A stretch of DNA of 64,000 nucleotides from JAENWD01 sp963837165. Its GTDB lineage: Bacteria; Acidobacteriota; Vicinamibacteria; Vicinamibacterales; JAENWD01. The stretch is taken from the NCBI GenBank assembly GCA_963837165.1, contig CAWIMD010000004.1, positions 1,178,001-1,242,000 of the forward strand. The letters are read 5' to 3'. The position numbers were made by a program, and so were the translations under genes. The notes beneath the pieces are model-generated. The model was not told where the DNA came from. It worked only from the letters and a program-made list of their open reading frames with translations, and did not search any database. Shown piece after piece: positions 1 to 8,636 of this stretch. The stretch's first letter is position 1, and each line of letters begins with the position of its first letter.

Positions 1-28
1 CACTCCCCAGATACTCTGCGGTGGTCAT
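1..28 (-). CDS. 5' end of an unidentified CDS running off the left edge
   Basis: An ATG on the minus strand at 26-28 opens a frame that runs to the window edge (first residues MTTAEYLGS). A purine-rich AAAGG lies about 8 nt upstream of it, and the next gene is divergent. Nine codons are too few to identify a family, so only the position and orientation are proposed. Confidence 0.3.
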
Positions 29-222
29 GCGGCCTGCCTTTCTTCTCTTCGCCCGCGGGACATACGAGGTTGACACATGATCTCCACTTCTCGACCTCGA
101 CGACGACGATGCCATCGTCCGGCAGGCAATTCAAGAGGCAAGAATTGCCGCCCGATCCGGGTGAAAGTTGGCAGATTCTGAACACCCTGTCGCCAGCTGC
201 GAAGTCGCGATATTCTCTGCGG

Positions 223-1602
223 ATGCCCCGTTCAACCAGCCTTCCCACCCGTGCGGCGGTCCTGGCGTTGTGCCTGCTCGCTGCCGGTGTGTCCGATTCG
301 ATCGCGCAGCCCGCGCCCGCTCAGTCCACCGATCCGCTTGCGCTGCCCGCCACCGACGACGGGCTGCCGGGCGCCGGACCCATCCGCCGCTACGACTGGT
401 TCAAGCAGGTCTGGCACGATCGGCGATCGGCCTGGGCCCGGGAGCGCGATCGGGATCATGGAGCGGTGGTGTTCCTCGGCGACTCGATCACGCAGGGCTG
501 GGAGTCGGGCCTCGCTGCGGCCTTTCCGGACATGAAGGTCGCCAACCGCGGGATCAACGGCGACACCACCCGCGGCGTCCTCATCAGGCTGCACGACGAT
601 GTCGAGGTGCTCGATCCGGCGGCAGTCGTGCTGCTCATCGGCACCAACGACCTCGAGGAGGGCGCAACCCCGGACGTCATCGCGGGCAACCTGTCGCTGA
701 TCGTGCGCGCGCTCGAACAGCACGACCCCCGGATGCCGATCGTGCTGTGCCAGGTCTTCCCCAGCTCGGCCGCCAAGAGCCGCCCCGTGGACCAGATCAA
801 GGCTGTCAACGCGCGCTACCTGGCAGGCGTGAAGGGCGATCGGCACGTCATCCCCCTCGATACCTGGGCGCTCTTCGCCGACGCCAACGGCGATGCGCCG
901 GCCTCCGAGTTCCCGGACCTGCTCCACCCCAACGAGATTGGGTACGCGAAGTGGGCAGCTGCGCTCCGTCCGATCTTCGCGACGCTGGGGTTCGCTGACG
1001 CGAGCGCCGATGCCTTTACGCCGGAGGAAGGGTTCGAGATGCTCTTCAACGGGCACGACCTCACCGGGTGGGGATATCGTCCGACGTCACCCGCGGACCG
1101 CGAGTCGGCCCGGCAGTGGCAGGCCTCGGACCCGAACGCCGCAGCCTGGCCGTTCGTGGACGAGGCGGCCAGTTTCGACGGGCTGACCGCCTCGCCGGAC
1201 GGGCGGTTCGTGGCGGTCAACGGCCGGCTGGTCGTCACGACGCCGCCCGAAGGACGGAAGATCCAGCAGCTCTGGACCACGCGGGAATTCCCGGACGACT
1301 TCGTGCTCAAGCTCGAGTTCCGGGCCACGCCGAATGCCGACAGCGGCGTGTTCGTGCGTGGGCCGCAGCTGCAGTGCCGGGACTACGCGCTGGCCGGGCC
1401 CTACAAGAACCTGGCGCATTACAGGCCGCAGGACTGGAACGAGCTGGTCGTCACGGTCCATGGCGGCGTGGCGCAGGCCACCGCCAACGGCGAAGTGCTC
1501 GAGACCAGCCTCGCCGTGCCCCCCACCGGCCCGATCGGCCTGGAAGGCGATCGGGGCCAGATGGAGTACCGCCGCATCCGGATCAAGCCGCTTTCACGCT
1601 GA
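223..1602 (+). CDS. Secreted GDSL/SGNH hydrolase fused to a DUF1080 (3-keto-disaccharide hydrolase-like) domain
   Basis: About 459 aa. The frame is open from a TTG at 70, but the ATG at 223 is preferred because it is followed at once by Arg plus a hydrophobic stretch ending in SIAQ, a clear signal peptide. The first half is an SGNH esterase: block I GDSITQGW with the nucleophile near residue 88, block II NRGINGDTT, block III GTND near 140, and block V DLLHP giving Asp232 and His235. The second half, from about residue 269 (GFEMLFNGHDLTGW), matches DUF1080, a beta-sandwich family found in secreted carbohydrate-active proteins; SGVFVRGPQ is typical of it. The protein is expected to act in the periplasm or outside the cell on acylated sugars or glycosides. 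The substrate cannot be read from the sequence. The next gene follows after about 50 nt but is functionally unrelated. Confidence 0.85.
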   Translation: MPRSTSLPTRAAVLALCLLAAGVSDSIAQPAPAQSTDPLALPATDDGLPGAGPIRRYDWFKQVWHDRRSAWARERDRDHGAVVFLGDSITQGWESGLAAAFPDMKVANRGINGDTTRGVLIRLHDDVEVLDPAAVVLLIGTNDLEEGATPDVIAGNLSLIVRALEQHDPRMPIVLCQVFPSSAAKSRPVDQIKAVNARYLAGVKGDRHVIPLDTWALFADANGDAPASEFPDLLHPNEIGYAKWAAALRPIFATLGFADASADAFTPEEGFEMLFNGHDLTGWGYRPTSPADRESARQWQASDPNAAAWPFVDEAASFDGLTASPDGRFVAVNGRLVVTTPPEGRKIQQLWTTREFPDDFVLKLEFRATPNADSGVFVRGPQLQCRDYALAGPYKNLAHYRPQDWNELVVTVHGGVAQATANGEVLETSLAVPPTGPIGLEGDRGQMEYRRIRIKPLSR

Positions 1603-1650
1603 GGCCGTGCGGTTTCGGCGGCCGCCTCAACTGTGTCAGCATGGTGCGGC

Positions 1651-3951
1651 GTGATCAGAATCACTTCGGCGGCCGTCCTCGGTGCGGGGACGATGGGCGC
1701 CCAGATTGCCGCGCACTTCGCCAATGCCGGCGTGCCGACGCTGCTGCTCGACCTCGACGCGAAGACCGCACGCGAGGGGTTCGAGCGCGCGCGGGCGCTC
1801 AGACCTGATCCTCTCTTCACACCGGGCACGGCCGCGCTGGTCTCGACGGACGGTTTCGATGCCGCCCTGGAGCGGGCCGCTCGCGCCGACTGGATCGTCG
1901 AGGCGATCGTCGAGCGCCTCGACGCCAAGCAGGCGCTCCTCGCCAGGCTCGATGCGCTGCGGGGGCCGGACACGATCGTCAGCTCCAACACCTCCGGCAT
2001 CCCCATCGCGGCGCTGGCGGCCGGCCGCAGCGAGCAGTTCCGCCGGCACTTCCTGGGAACGCACTTCTTCAACCCTCCGCGGTACCTCCACCTGCTCGAG
2101 GTGATTCCGGCCGCCGAGACCGATCCGGCCGTCGTCTCGGCAATCTCGGAGTTCGCCGACCATCGGCTGGGCAAGGGCGTCGTCATCGCCAGGGACACAC
2201 CCAACTTCATCGCCAACCACATCGCGCTCTACGGCGTGCTCCGGATGATCGAGGCGGTCGAGCGCGGCGACGTCTCGGTGGAGGAAGCCGACGCGATCAC
2301 GGGCCCGATCCTCGGGCGCCCGAAGAGCGCGACGTTCAGGACGATGGACATCGCCGGCCTGGACGTGCTGGCGCTCGTGATCAGGAACCTCCACGAGCGG
2401 CTCGCGCCGGGCGAGCGCGATAGGTTCGCCGCGCCGCCGCTGCTCGAGCGCATGGTGGCGGCGGGCCTGCTTGGCGAGAAGACGAATGGCGGCTTCTACC
2501 GCCGGGTGACGCGGCCCGACGGCACGAGCGAGATCCTCGCGCTCGATCCGGCGACCCTCGACTACCATCCGCAGCGCCGCGTCACGCTGCCATCGCTCGA
2601 GGCCGCGGCGGCCCTGGACGATCTCGGCAAGCGCACGCGCACGCTGTTCATGGGCCGCGATCGTGCAGGCGCCTTTCTCAGGGCCACGCTGGCACCGCTG
2701 CTGGTCTACACGGCCCGCGTGGCGCCGGCGATCGCGAACCACGTGGACGATGTGGATCGCGTCCTGCAGTGGGGATTCGGCTGGACGCTCGGCCCCTTCG
2801 AGATGCTGGATGCCATCGGCATCCGCGAGACGCTCGACGCGTGGCATGCCACCGCCGGCGCCGATGCCGAGGCGCCTCCGCTGCTGGCGGACGCGCTTGC
2901 CGCGGGCCGGGCACGGCTCCGGTCGGCGCCGCTGCCGCTGCCCGGACCCGGCCTGCAGCTGCTGCGCGACGCCCGGGATCGCGGGCGCGTCGTCCGCCAC
3001 AATCCCGGCGCGAGCCTGGTGGATCTCGGCGAGGGAGTACTCGCCGTCGAGTTCCACTCGAAGATGAACGCCATCGGCGGGGACACGATCGAGATGATCC
3101 AGGCCGGGATCGCCGAGGCCGAACGGAACTTCCAGGCGCTGGTCGTCGGCAGCGAGGCGGCGAACTTCTCGGCGGGCGCGAACCTGATGCTGCTCCTGCT
3201 CGAGGCGCAGGAGGGCAACTGGGACGAAGTGGACCTGATGGTCCGGGCGTTCCAGGGCGCCACGAGTGCCCTCCGGTATGCACGGGTACCGGTCGTGGTG
3301 GCGCCGGCAGGCCTGGCGCTCGGCGGCGGCTGCGAGGTCGCCCTGCACGGCGACCGGGTGCAGGCGGCGGCGGAAGCCTACGTGGGGCTTGTCGAGGTCG
3401 GCGTCGGGCTCATCCCCGCCGGCGGCGGCACGAAGGAGATGCTCGCGCGCGCGGTGGAGAGTCTGCCGCCGCGGGGGGATCTGCTGCCCGCCGTGCAGCA
3501 GGTGTTCGAGACCATCGGCTTCGGCAAGGTATCCTCGAGCGCGCTCGACGCGAAGCGGCTCGGGTACCTGCGCGAGGTGGACGGCATCTCGATGAATCGC
3601 GATCGGCTCATGGCGTCAGCGCGCCAGGCCGCCCTCGACCTGGCACGTGACGGATACCAGCCGCCGACGCCTCGGGCGGCCGTGAGGGTGGGCGGCGACG
3701 CCGTGCGGTCCACGCTCGCGCTTGGCGTGCACCTCGCGTGGCGCGCCGGACGGATCAGCGACCACGACGCGCTCATCGGCCGGAAGCTGGCGGCGATTCT
3801 CGCCGGAGGCGCCCTCCCGCACCCGACGGCCGTCAGTGAACAGCACCTGCTCGACCTCGAACGCGAGGCGTTCGTGAGCCTGTGCGGCGAGCCGAAGACC
3901 CTGGCGAGGATTGCCCATACCCTGAAGACCGGGAAGCCGCTCCGGAATTGA
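1651..3951 (+). CDS. fadN: 3-hydroxyacyl-CoA dehydrogenase / enoyl-CoA hydratase, FadN type
   Basis: About 766 aa. The two middle reactions of beta-oxidation are fused in one chain with the dehydrogenase first and the hydratase second, the order of Bacillus FadN and opposite to E. coli FadB. The N-terminus has the NAD-binding GAGTMG at residues 11-16; GTHFFNPP and NFIANH are standard dehydrogenase motifs. The crotonase-like domain starts near residue 455, with the oxyanion stretch LALGGGCEVA and the catalytic segment VEVGVGLIPAGGG. GTG at 1651 is chosen because the family begins a few residues before the Rossmann strand; a GTG at 1633 is also in frame. fadA and fadE follow on the same strand, so this is a fadNAE-type operon. 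A TGATTGA/CGATTGA heptamer array starts on the base after the stop codon. Confidence 0.92.
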   Translation: MIRITSAAVLGAGTMGAQIAAHFANAGVPTLLLDLDAKTAREGFERARALRPDPLFTPGTAALVSTDGFDAALERAARADWIVEAIVERLDAKQALLARLDALRGPDTIVSSNTSGIPIAALAAGRSEQFRRHFLGTHFFNPPRYLHLLEVIPAAETDPAVVSAISEFADHRLGKGVVIARDTPNFIANHIALYGVLRMIEAVERGDVSVEEADAITGPILGRPKSATFRTMDIAGLDVLALVIRNLHERLAPGERDRFAAPPLLERMVAAGLLGEKTNGGFYRRVTRPDGTSEILALDPATLDYHPQRRVTLPSLEAAAALDDLGKRTRTLFMGRDRAGAFLRATLAPLLVYTARVAPAIANHVDDVDRVLQWGFGWTLGPFEMLDAIGIRETLDAWHATAGADAEAPPLLADALAAGRARLRSAPLPLPGPGLQLLRDARDRGRVVRHNPGASLVDLGEGVLAVEFHSKMNAIGGDTIEMIQAGIAEAERNFQALVVGSEAANFSAGANLMLLLLEAQEGNWDEVDLMVRAFQGATSALRYARVPVVVAPAGLALGGGCEVALHGDRVQAAAEAYVGLVEVGVGLIPAGGGTKEMLARAVESLPPRGDLLPAVQQVFETIGFGKVSSSALDAKRLGYLREVDGISMNRDRLMASARQAALDLARDGYQPPTPRAAVRVGGDAVRSTLALGVHLAWRAGRISDHDALIGRKLAAILAGGALPHPTAVSEQHLLDLEREAFVSLCGEPKTLARIAHTLKTGKPLRN

Positions 3952-3979
3952 TGATTGACGATTGACGATTGACGATTGG
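3952..3979 (+). repeat. Heptamer array, 4 units of (C/T)GATTGA
   Basis: Four consecutive 7-mers, TGATTGA, CGATTGA, CGATTGA and CGATTGG, lie directly after the fadN stop codon and before the hydrolase gene. The same unit recurs, imperfectly, at 34700-34742 after another stop codon. Confidence 0.85.
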
Positions 3980-3999
3980 AATTGGGCGAAGATAGAAGG

Positions 4000-4818
4000 A
4001 TGGGGATTGTTGACGTCGGCGCCGGTCCGCCTCTGGTGCTCGTTCCGGGCCTCCAGGGACGCTGGGAGTGGATGCGACCGACGGTGGACGCCCTCGCGGC
4101 GCACTTCCGCGTGCTGAGTTTCACGCTGGCCGGCGAGTGGACGAGCCGGCATGCCTTCGAGCCGCGACTGGGGTTCGACAACTACACCGTGCAGATCGAT
4201 CGCACGCTGGAGGAGGCAGGCGTCGAGTCTGCGGTGATCTGCGGCGTCTCGTACGGCGGCCTCATCGCGCTTCGGTACGCGGCGAGGCGACCGGATCGTG
4301 TGCGACGGCTCGTGCTGGCGTCCGCGCTGCCTCCCGACTACGTCCCCGACGCCCGCTATCACTTCTACCGCCGGACGCCGTCGCTGCTCCTGCCGCTGTT
4401 TCTGCTCGACTCCTCGCGACGGGTGGCTCCCGAGCTGCGTGCCACGTTCCCCCGCTGGGTCGATCGCGCGCGCTTCGACGCGGTGCACGGCTGCCGGGTG
4501 CTGGCCGCGCCCGCCTCGCCGCGCCGGATGCGCGATCGCATGGAACTGCTCGGAACCACGAGCTTCGAGGCGGATGCCCGTCGGGTGGATGCCCCGACGT
4601 TCGTCGTGACCGGCGCCGAGGAGCTCGACCGGACGGTGCCGCCCGCGCTCACGCGCCGCTATCTCGAGCACATCCCCGACGCGACGGTCGGGGTCCTCGA
4701 GAACACCGGCCATCTCGGCACCGTGACACGTGCGGGTGAGTTCGCGGCCATGGTGGCGGGCTTCGTGTCGCAGCCCCGCGGGCGCCGGGTTGCCGACGCG
4801 CAGAAGCTGGCGGGCTGA
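4000..4818 (+). CDS. Alpha/beta-fold hydrolase
   Basis: About 272 aa with a full alpha/beta-hydrolase signature: PLVLVPGLQG is the HG/oxyanion region, GVSYGG the nucleophile elbow, and NTGHLGT carries the C-terminal histidine. No signal peptide is visible, so it is probably cytoplasmic. The ATG at 4000 is preferred over in-frame TTG codons at 3976 and 3985. Placed between fadN and fadA on the same strand, it could be a thioesterase or ester hydrolase feeding fatty-acid degradation, but the substrate is not determined by the sequence. Its stop is only 4 nt from the next start codon, so the two hydrolases are probably co-translated. Confidence 0.85.
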   Translation: MGIVDVGAGPPLVLVPGLQGRWEWMRPTVDALAAHFRVLSFTLAGEWTSRHAFEPRLGFDNYTVQIDRTLEEAGVESAVICGVSYGGLIALRYAARRPDRVRRLVLASALPPDYVPDARYHFYRRTPSLLLPLFLLDSSRRVAPELRATFPRWVDRARFDAVHGCRVLAAPASPRRMRDRMELLGTTSFEADARRVDAPTFVVTGAEELDRTVPPALTRRYLEHIPDATVGVLENTGHLGTVTRAGEFAAMVAGFVSQPRGRRVADAQKLAG

Positions 4819-4822
4819 CGCA

Positions 4823-5473
4823 ATGCTGCCGCCGGTTCGCGACATTCCGGGCCCGGCCGGACGCCTCGAGGCCCTCCTGGAGCTCCCGCCACGCGATCCC
4901 GATCGGCCGCCTCGCGCCGCGGTCGTCTTCGCCCATCCACTGCCGACCGACGGCGGCACCATGCACACCAAGGTGGTGTACCGTTCAGCCAAGGCATTGG
5001 CCCGCATCGGGTGCGCCATCCTCCGCTTCAACTTTCGAGGCGTGGGGCTGAGCGAGGGCGGGTGGGACGAGGGCCTCGGCGAGCTGGCCGACTTCCGCGC
5101 GGCGCTCGATTTCATGGCCGAGCGGTATCCCGAGGCCGAGCTCTGGGCCGGCGGGTTCTCGTTCGGATCCTACGTCGCGCTGACCGTCGGCGCGGTGGAT
5201 CCGAGGGTCCGCGTGCTCATCGGCATCGCCCCGCCGCTCGACCGCTACGACTTCTCGGCGGTGGCCGTGAGCGCGAAGCCGAAGTTCTTCATCCAGGGCG
5301 ACCGCGACGAGATCTGCCCGCTGAAGCGCCTGTACGAGTTCTACGGCGGCCTGCTGGAACCCAAGGAGCTGGTGGTCATCGACGGGGCGGATCACCTGTT
5401 CGACGGCAGGGTGCTCGAGGTCGGCGACGCGCTCGAGGATCTGCTGAGTGATTTCAGGACACCGACGAATTGA
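4823..5473 (+). CDS. Alpha/beta hydrolase, COG2945-like
   Basis: About 216 aa. It resembles the small COG2945 hydrolases: VVFAHPLP near the start, RFNFRGVGLSEGG, nucleophile elbow GFSFGSY, acid GDRDEICP and histidine DGADHLF. There is no signal peptide. Start ATG 4823 lies 4 nt after the preceding stop. It is the second of two unrelated alpha/beta hydrolases inserted between fadN and fadA. Its TGA stop is followed without a gap by a GGCAGTA heptamer array. The general family is clear; the substrate is unknown. Confidence 0.85.
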   Translation: MLPPVRDIPGPAGRLEALLELPPRDPDRPPRAAVVFAHPLPTDGGTMHTKVVYRSAKALARIGCAILRFNFRGVGLSEGGWDEGLGELADFRAALDFMAERYPEAELWAGGFSFGSYVALTVGAVDPRVRVLIGIAPPLDRYDFSAVAVSAKPKFFIQGDRDEICPLKRLYEFYGGLLEPKELVVIDGADHLFDGRVLEVGDALEDLLSDFRTPTN

Positions 5474-5539
5474 GGCAGTAGGCAGTAGGCAGTAGGCGGT
5501 CAGTAAGCTTTGGGAGTTGGGAGTTGGGAGTTGGGAGTT
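5474..5539 (+). repeat. Two adjacent heptamer arrays, GGCAGTA x4 and GGGAGTT x4
   Basis: Three exact GGCAGTA units and one variant (GGCGGTC) begin on the base after the hydrolase stop. After a 10-nt spacer come four exact GGGAGTT units. The last GGGAG (5533-5537) lies 5 nt before the fadA ATG, the right place to serve as its Shine-Dalgarno sequence, so the array forms the whole intergenic leader. Confidence 0.9.
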
Positions 5540-5542
5540 GTG

Positions 5543-6724
5543 ATGAATGACGCGGTCATCGTCTCCGCCGTGCGCACCCCGGTTGGCAAGGCGCCGTCCG
5601 GCACCCTCAGGACCTCGAGGCCTGACGACCTGGCGGCCATCGTCCTGGCCGAGGCGCTCCGGCGCGCGCCCGGCGTCGAGCCCGGTGAGGTGGATGACGT
5701 GATCCTCGGGTGCGCGATGCCCGAGGCCGAGCAGGGCATGAACGTCGCGCGCATCGCCAGCCTGCGGGCCGGCCTGCCCGTCACGGCGTCCGCGGTCACG
5801 GTGAACCGGTTTTGTGCCTCCGGGCTGCAGGCGATCGCGCAGGCCGCCGAGCGCGTGATGGCGGGCGCGGCGACCGCCGTCCTCGCCGGCGGCACCGAGT
5901 CGATGAGCCTGGTGCCGATGGGTGGCCACACGATCGCACCGAATCCGACGCTGGTGGACACCTACCCGGACGTCTACCTGACGACCGGGCTGGTGGCCGA
6001 GAACCACGCGCGGGAATCGGACATCTCGCGCGAGGCACAGGACGCGTTCGCCCTCCGCAGCCACCAGCGCGCGCTCTCGGCCACCGACGAGGGGCGGTTC
6101 GAACAGGAGGTGGTGCCGGTGACGGTGAAGGTCACACGGCCTCCCGTCAACGGCGGCGGGCCCGTGGTCGAGGAGGTGCAGTTCAGCGTCGACGAAGGGC
6201 CGCGCCGCGACACCTCGGGCGAGGCGCTGGCCAGGCTCAAGCCCGCGTTCCACGCTCGCGGAACGGTCACGGCCGGGAATGCCTCGCAGATGAGCGACGG
6301 AGCGTCGGCGGTCCTGGTGATGTCCGGTGAGCGGGCGCGCGCGCTGGGACTGACGCCGCTCGCCAGGTTCGTCGCCTACGCGACCGCGGGAGTAGAGCCC
6401 GAGCGCTTCGGGCTCGGCCCGGTGCCGGCCGTCCGCAAGGTGCTCGCACGCGCCGGCCTGACCCTCGACCAGATGGATCTCGTGGAGCTGAACGAGGCCT
6501 TCGCGGCGCAGGTGCTGGCGTGCCTGGCGGAGCTGCCCATCGATCCGGACCGCCTGAACGTGAACGGCGGTGCCATCGCGCTGGGGCACCCGCTCGGCTG
6601 CACGGGCGCCAAGCTCACCACGACGCTCCTGCACGAGCTGGGCCGACGCCGCGCCCGGTACGGGCTGGTGACCATGTGCGTCGGCGGCGGCATGGGAGCC
6701 GCGGGCATTTTCGAACGCATGTGA
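5543..6724 (+). CDS. fadA: Acetyl-CoA C-acyltransferase (3-ketoacyl-CoA thiolase)
   Basis: 393 aa, the usual thiolase length. It catalyses the last step of beta-oxidation, thiolytic release of acetyl-CoA from 3-ketoacyl-CoA. All catalytic positions are visible: nucleophilic Cys in NRFCASG (residue 91), His in NGGAIALGHPLG (near 349) and the second Cys in MCVGGGMG (near 379). The N-terminus NDAVIVSAVRTPVGK is canonical, which fixes the start at ATG 5543. It lies between fadN and fadE; all three should act on fatty acids in the cytoplasm. Assignment as a degradative thiolase and not a biosynthetic acetyl-CoA acetyltransferase rests on the operon. Confidence 0.93.
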   Translation: MNDAVIVSAVRTPVGKAPSGTLRTSRPDDLAAIVLAEALRRAPGVEPGEVDDVILGCAMPEAEQGMNVARIASLRAGLPVTASAVTVNRFCASGLQAIAQAAERVMAGAATAVLAGGTESMSLVPMGGHTIAPNPTLVDTYPDVYLTTGLVAENHARESDISREAQDAFALRSHQRALSATDEGRFEQEVVPVTVKVTRPPVNGGGPVVEEVQFSVDEGPRRDTSGEALARLKPAFHARGTVTAGNASQMSDGASAVLVMSGERARALGLTPLARFVAYATAGVEPERFGLGPVPAVRKVLARAGLTLDQMDLVELNEAFAAQVLACLAELPIDPDRLNVNGGAIALGHPLGCTGAKLTTTLLHELGRRRARYGLVTMCVGGGMGAAGIFERM

Positions 6725-6728
6725 CCGG

Positions 6729-6793
6729 GCAGGCCTGAAGGTCCGCGCGGCATAGCTGATCGGTGATGGCAGGCCTGAAGGCCTGCGCTACAT
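6729..6793 (+). repeat. Two REP-like palindromic elements between fadA and fadE
   Basis: Copy A (6729-6753) is a degenerate GCAGGCCTGAAGGTCC form. Copy B (6769-6793) has the perfect stem GCAGGCCT-GA-AGGCCTGC followed by GCTACAT. The first copy starts 4 nt after the fadA stop. Read in frame, copy B gives the spurious AGLKACAT peptide ahead of FadE, so fadE should not be started at 6763. Confidence 0.85.
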
Positions 6794-6813
6794 ATGAGGC
6801 GGCTGACAGGACA

Positions 6814-8586
6814 ATGACGATCGCAGTGACGAGCGCTAAGGGCGGAGGCTGGCTGCTGGACGGCCCGCAGTCGATCTTCACCTGGGAAACGCTGTCGGAC
6901 GAGCATCGCCTGATCGTCCAGACGGCCTCGGCCTTCGCGGACAAGGAGGTCCTGCCGGCCGTCGAGCAGATGGAGCAGAAGGACTGGACGCTCGTCCGCG
7001 CGCTGCTCGTGAGGGCCGGCGAACTGGGCCTGCTGGGAGTCGATACGCCGGAGTCGTACGGCGGCGTCGGCCTCGACAAGGTCTCCTCGCTCATCGTCTC
7101 GCAGCACGTGGCGCGGTCGGCGTCGTTCGGCGCGACCTTTGGCGCGCAGGTGAACCTGTGCGTCCTGCCGATCGTGATGCTGGGCACCGACGAGCAGAAG
7201 GCGCGCTACCTGCCCAGGCTCGTCACCGGCGAGCTCACCGGCGCCTACGCCCTGAGCGAATCGGGCTCGGGATCGGATGCGCTCAGCGCGCGCGCCCGGG
7301 CCGATCGGCAGCCGGACGGCAGCTACCGGCTGTCGGGCGAGAAGATGTGGATCACCAACGGCGGCTTTGCCGACGTCTTCATCGTGTTCGCGAAGATCGC
7401 CGGCGAGCACTTCTCCGCCTTCATCGTCGAGCGCGCGTTCGGCGGCGTGACGAGCGGGCAGGAGGAGCACAAGATGGGACTCCACGGCTCGTCGACCACG
7501 CCGCTCCTGCTGCAGGACGTGCCGGTGCCGGCGGCCAACCTGCTCGGCGAGCCCGGCCGCGGGCACAAGGTCGCGTTCACCGTGCTCAACTTCGGCCGTT
7601 TCAAGCTGGGCGCGATGTGCCTGGGCGGCTGCCGCCTGGCAATCGGCGAGTCGGCCCGCTACGCCGCCGAACGCCGCCAGTTCGGACAGCCCATCGCGCG
7701 CTTCGGCGCCATCCGCCACAAGCTGGGCGAGATGACCGCCCGCACCTACGCGCTCGAGGCGCTCCTGTACCGCACGGCCGGCCTGATCGACGAGTCGCTG
7801 GCGTCCGGCGTCGGCGACGACGGGCAGGCACTGACGCGCCTGCTCGAGGAGCTTGCCGTCGAGGCGTCGATCGCGAAGGTGGCCGGGAGCGAAACGCTGG
7901 ACTTCGTGCTGGACGAAAACGTGCAGATCCACGGCGGCAACGGGTTCGTGCACGACTACCCCGCCGAACGGCACTACCGCGATTCGCGCGTGAACCGGAT
8001 CTTCGAGGGCACCAACGAGATCAACCGCCTCCTGATCCCGGGGCAGCTCCTGAAACGCGCCGTCAAGGGCGACCTGCCGCTGATTCCGGCGGCCAGGCAG
8101 CTGCTCGACGAGGTGATGTCCCCCTCGCCGGGCGTCCCGGCGAGCGGGTCCGAGACCCCGCTTGGAGCCGAGATGCGCGCGACCGAGGCCTTCCGGAAGG
8201 TCACGCTGCTCGGCCTCGGCGCCGCCATGCAGCGGTTCGGCGAGAAGCTCCATGACGAGCAGGAAGTGCTGCTCTGGCTGGCGGACCTCGCGATCGACAC
8301 CTACGCCGCGGAAAGCGCGGTCGTCCGGGCGCGGCAGGCCGTCGCGGCCGGCCGGACGGACGCGGCGCTGCACGAAGCCGCGGCCGTCGTGTTCGCGAGC
8401 GACGCGGCACTCCGCGTCGAGGCCACCGCCAGGCAGCTGCTCGCGGCGCTGTCGGAAGGGGACACCCTCCGGACGAACCTTGCCGCTCTCCGTCGCCTGC
8501 TCAAGGTATCGCCGGCGAACACCGTCCGCGGACGGCGCCTGCTGGCCGATGCAACCGTCGCGCGCGGCGCGTACGTCTTCGAATAG
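6814..8586 (+). CDS. fadE: Acyl-CoA dehydrogenase, FadE type (about 590 aa)
   Basis: 590 aa, matching the length of Bacillus FadE (about 594) and longer than classic 380-aa acyl-CoA dehydrogenases because of a C-terminal helical extension. It oxidises acyl-CoA to trans-2-enoyl-CoA with FAD and an electron-transfer flavoprotein. Motifs include AYALSESGSGSDA and MWITNGGFAD in the flavin/substrate domain and VQIHGGNGF then FEGTNEINR in the C-terminal domain. ATG 6814 is chosen because in-frame sequence upstream is REP repeat. It completes the fadN-fadA-fadE set. No ETF genes are in the window. Confidence 0.92.
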   Translation: MTIAVTSAKGGGWLLDGPQSIFTWETLSDEHRLIVQTASAFADKEVLPAVEQMEQKDWTLVRALLVRAGELGLLGVDTPESYGGVGLDKVSSLIVSQHVARSASFGATFGAQVNLCVLPIVMLGTDEQKARYLPRLVTGELTGAYALSESGSGSDALSARARADRQPDGSYRLSGEKMWITNGGFADVFIVFAKIAGEHFSAFIVERAFGGVTSGQEEHKMGLHGSSTTPLLLQDVPVPAANLLGEPGRGHKVAFTVLNFGRFKLGAMCLGGCRLAIGESARYAAERRQFGQPIARFGAIRHKLGEMTARTYALEALLYRTAGLIDESLASGVGDDGQALTRLLEELAVEASIAKVAGSETLDFVLDENVQIHGGNGFVHDYPAERHYRDSRVNRIFEGTNEINRLLIPGQLLKRAVKGDLPLIPAARQLLDEVMSPSPGVPASGSETPLGAEMRATEAFRKVTLLGLGAAMQRFGEKLHDEQEVLLWLADLAIDTYAAESAVVRARQAVAAGRTDAALHEAAAVVFASDAALRVEATARQLLAALSEGDTLRTNLAALRRLLKVSPANTVRGRRLLADATVARGAYVFE

Positions 8587-8636
8587 GTCCGCCCATCCTT
8601 CGCCTCCGGCGCGCGGGCTGCTATCCTGTGGGTGAC

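Noticed and set aside
232..1056. Long open frames opposite the GDSL gene and similar antisense frames throughout
   Set aside because: High GC makes antisense frames stay open. They have Arg/Pro/Gly-biased composition with no motif, while the facing gene has clear family motifs.
6763..6813. N-terminal extension MMAGLKACATYEAADRT of FadE
   Set aside because: It is the translation of a REP element and does not belong to the acyl-CoA dehydrogenase family; ATG 6814 fits better.
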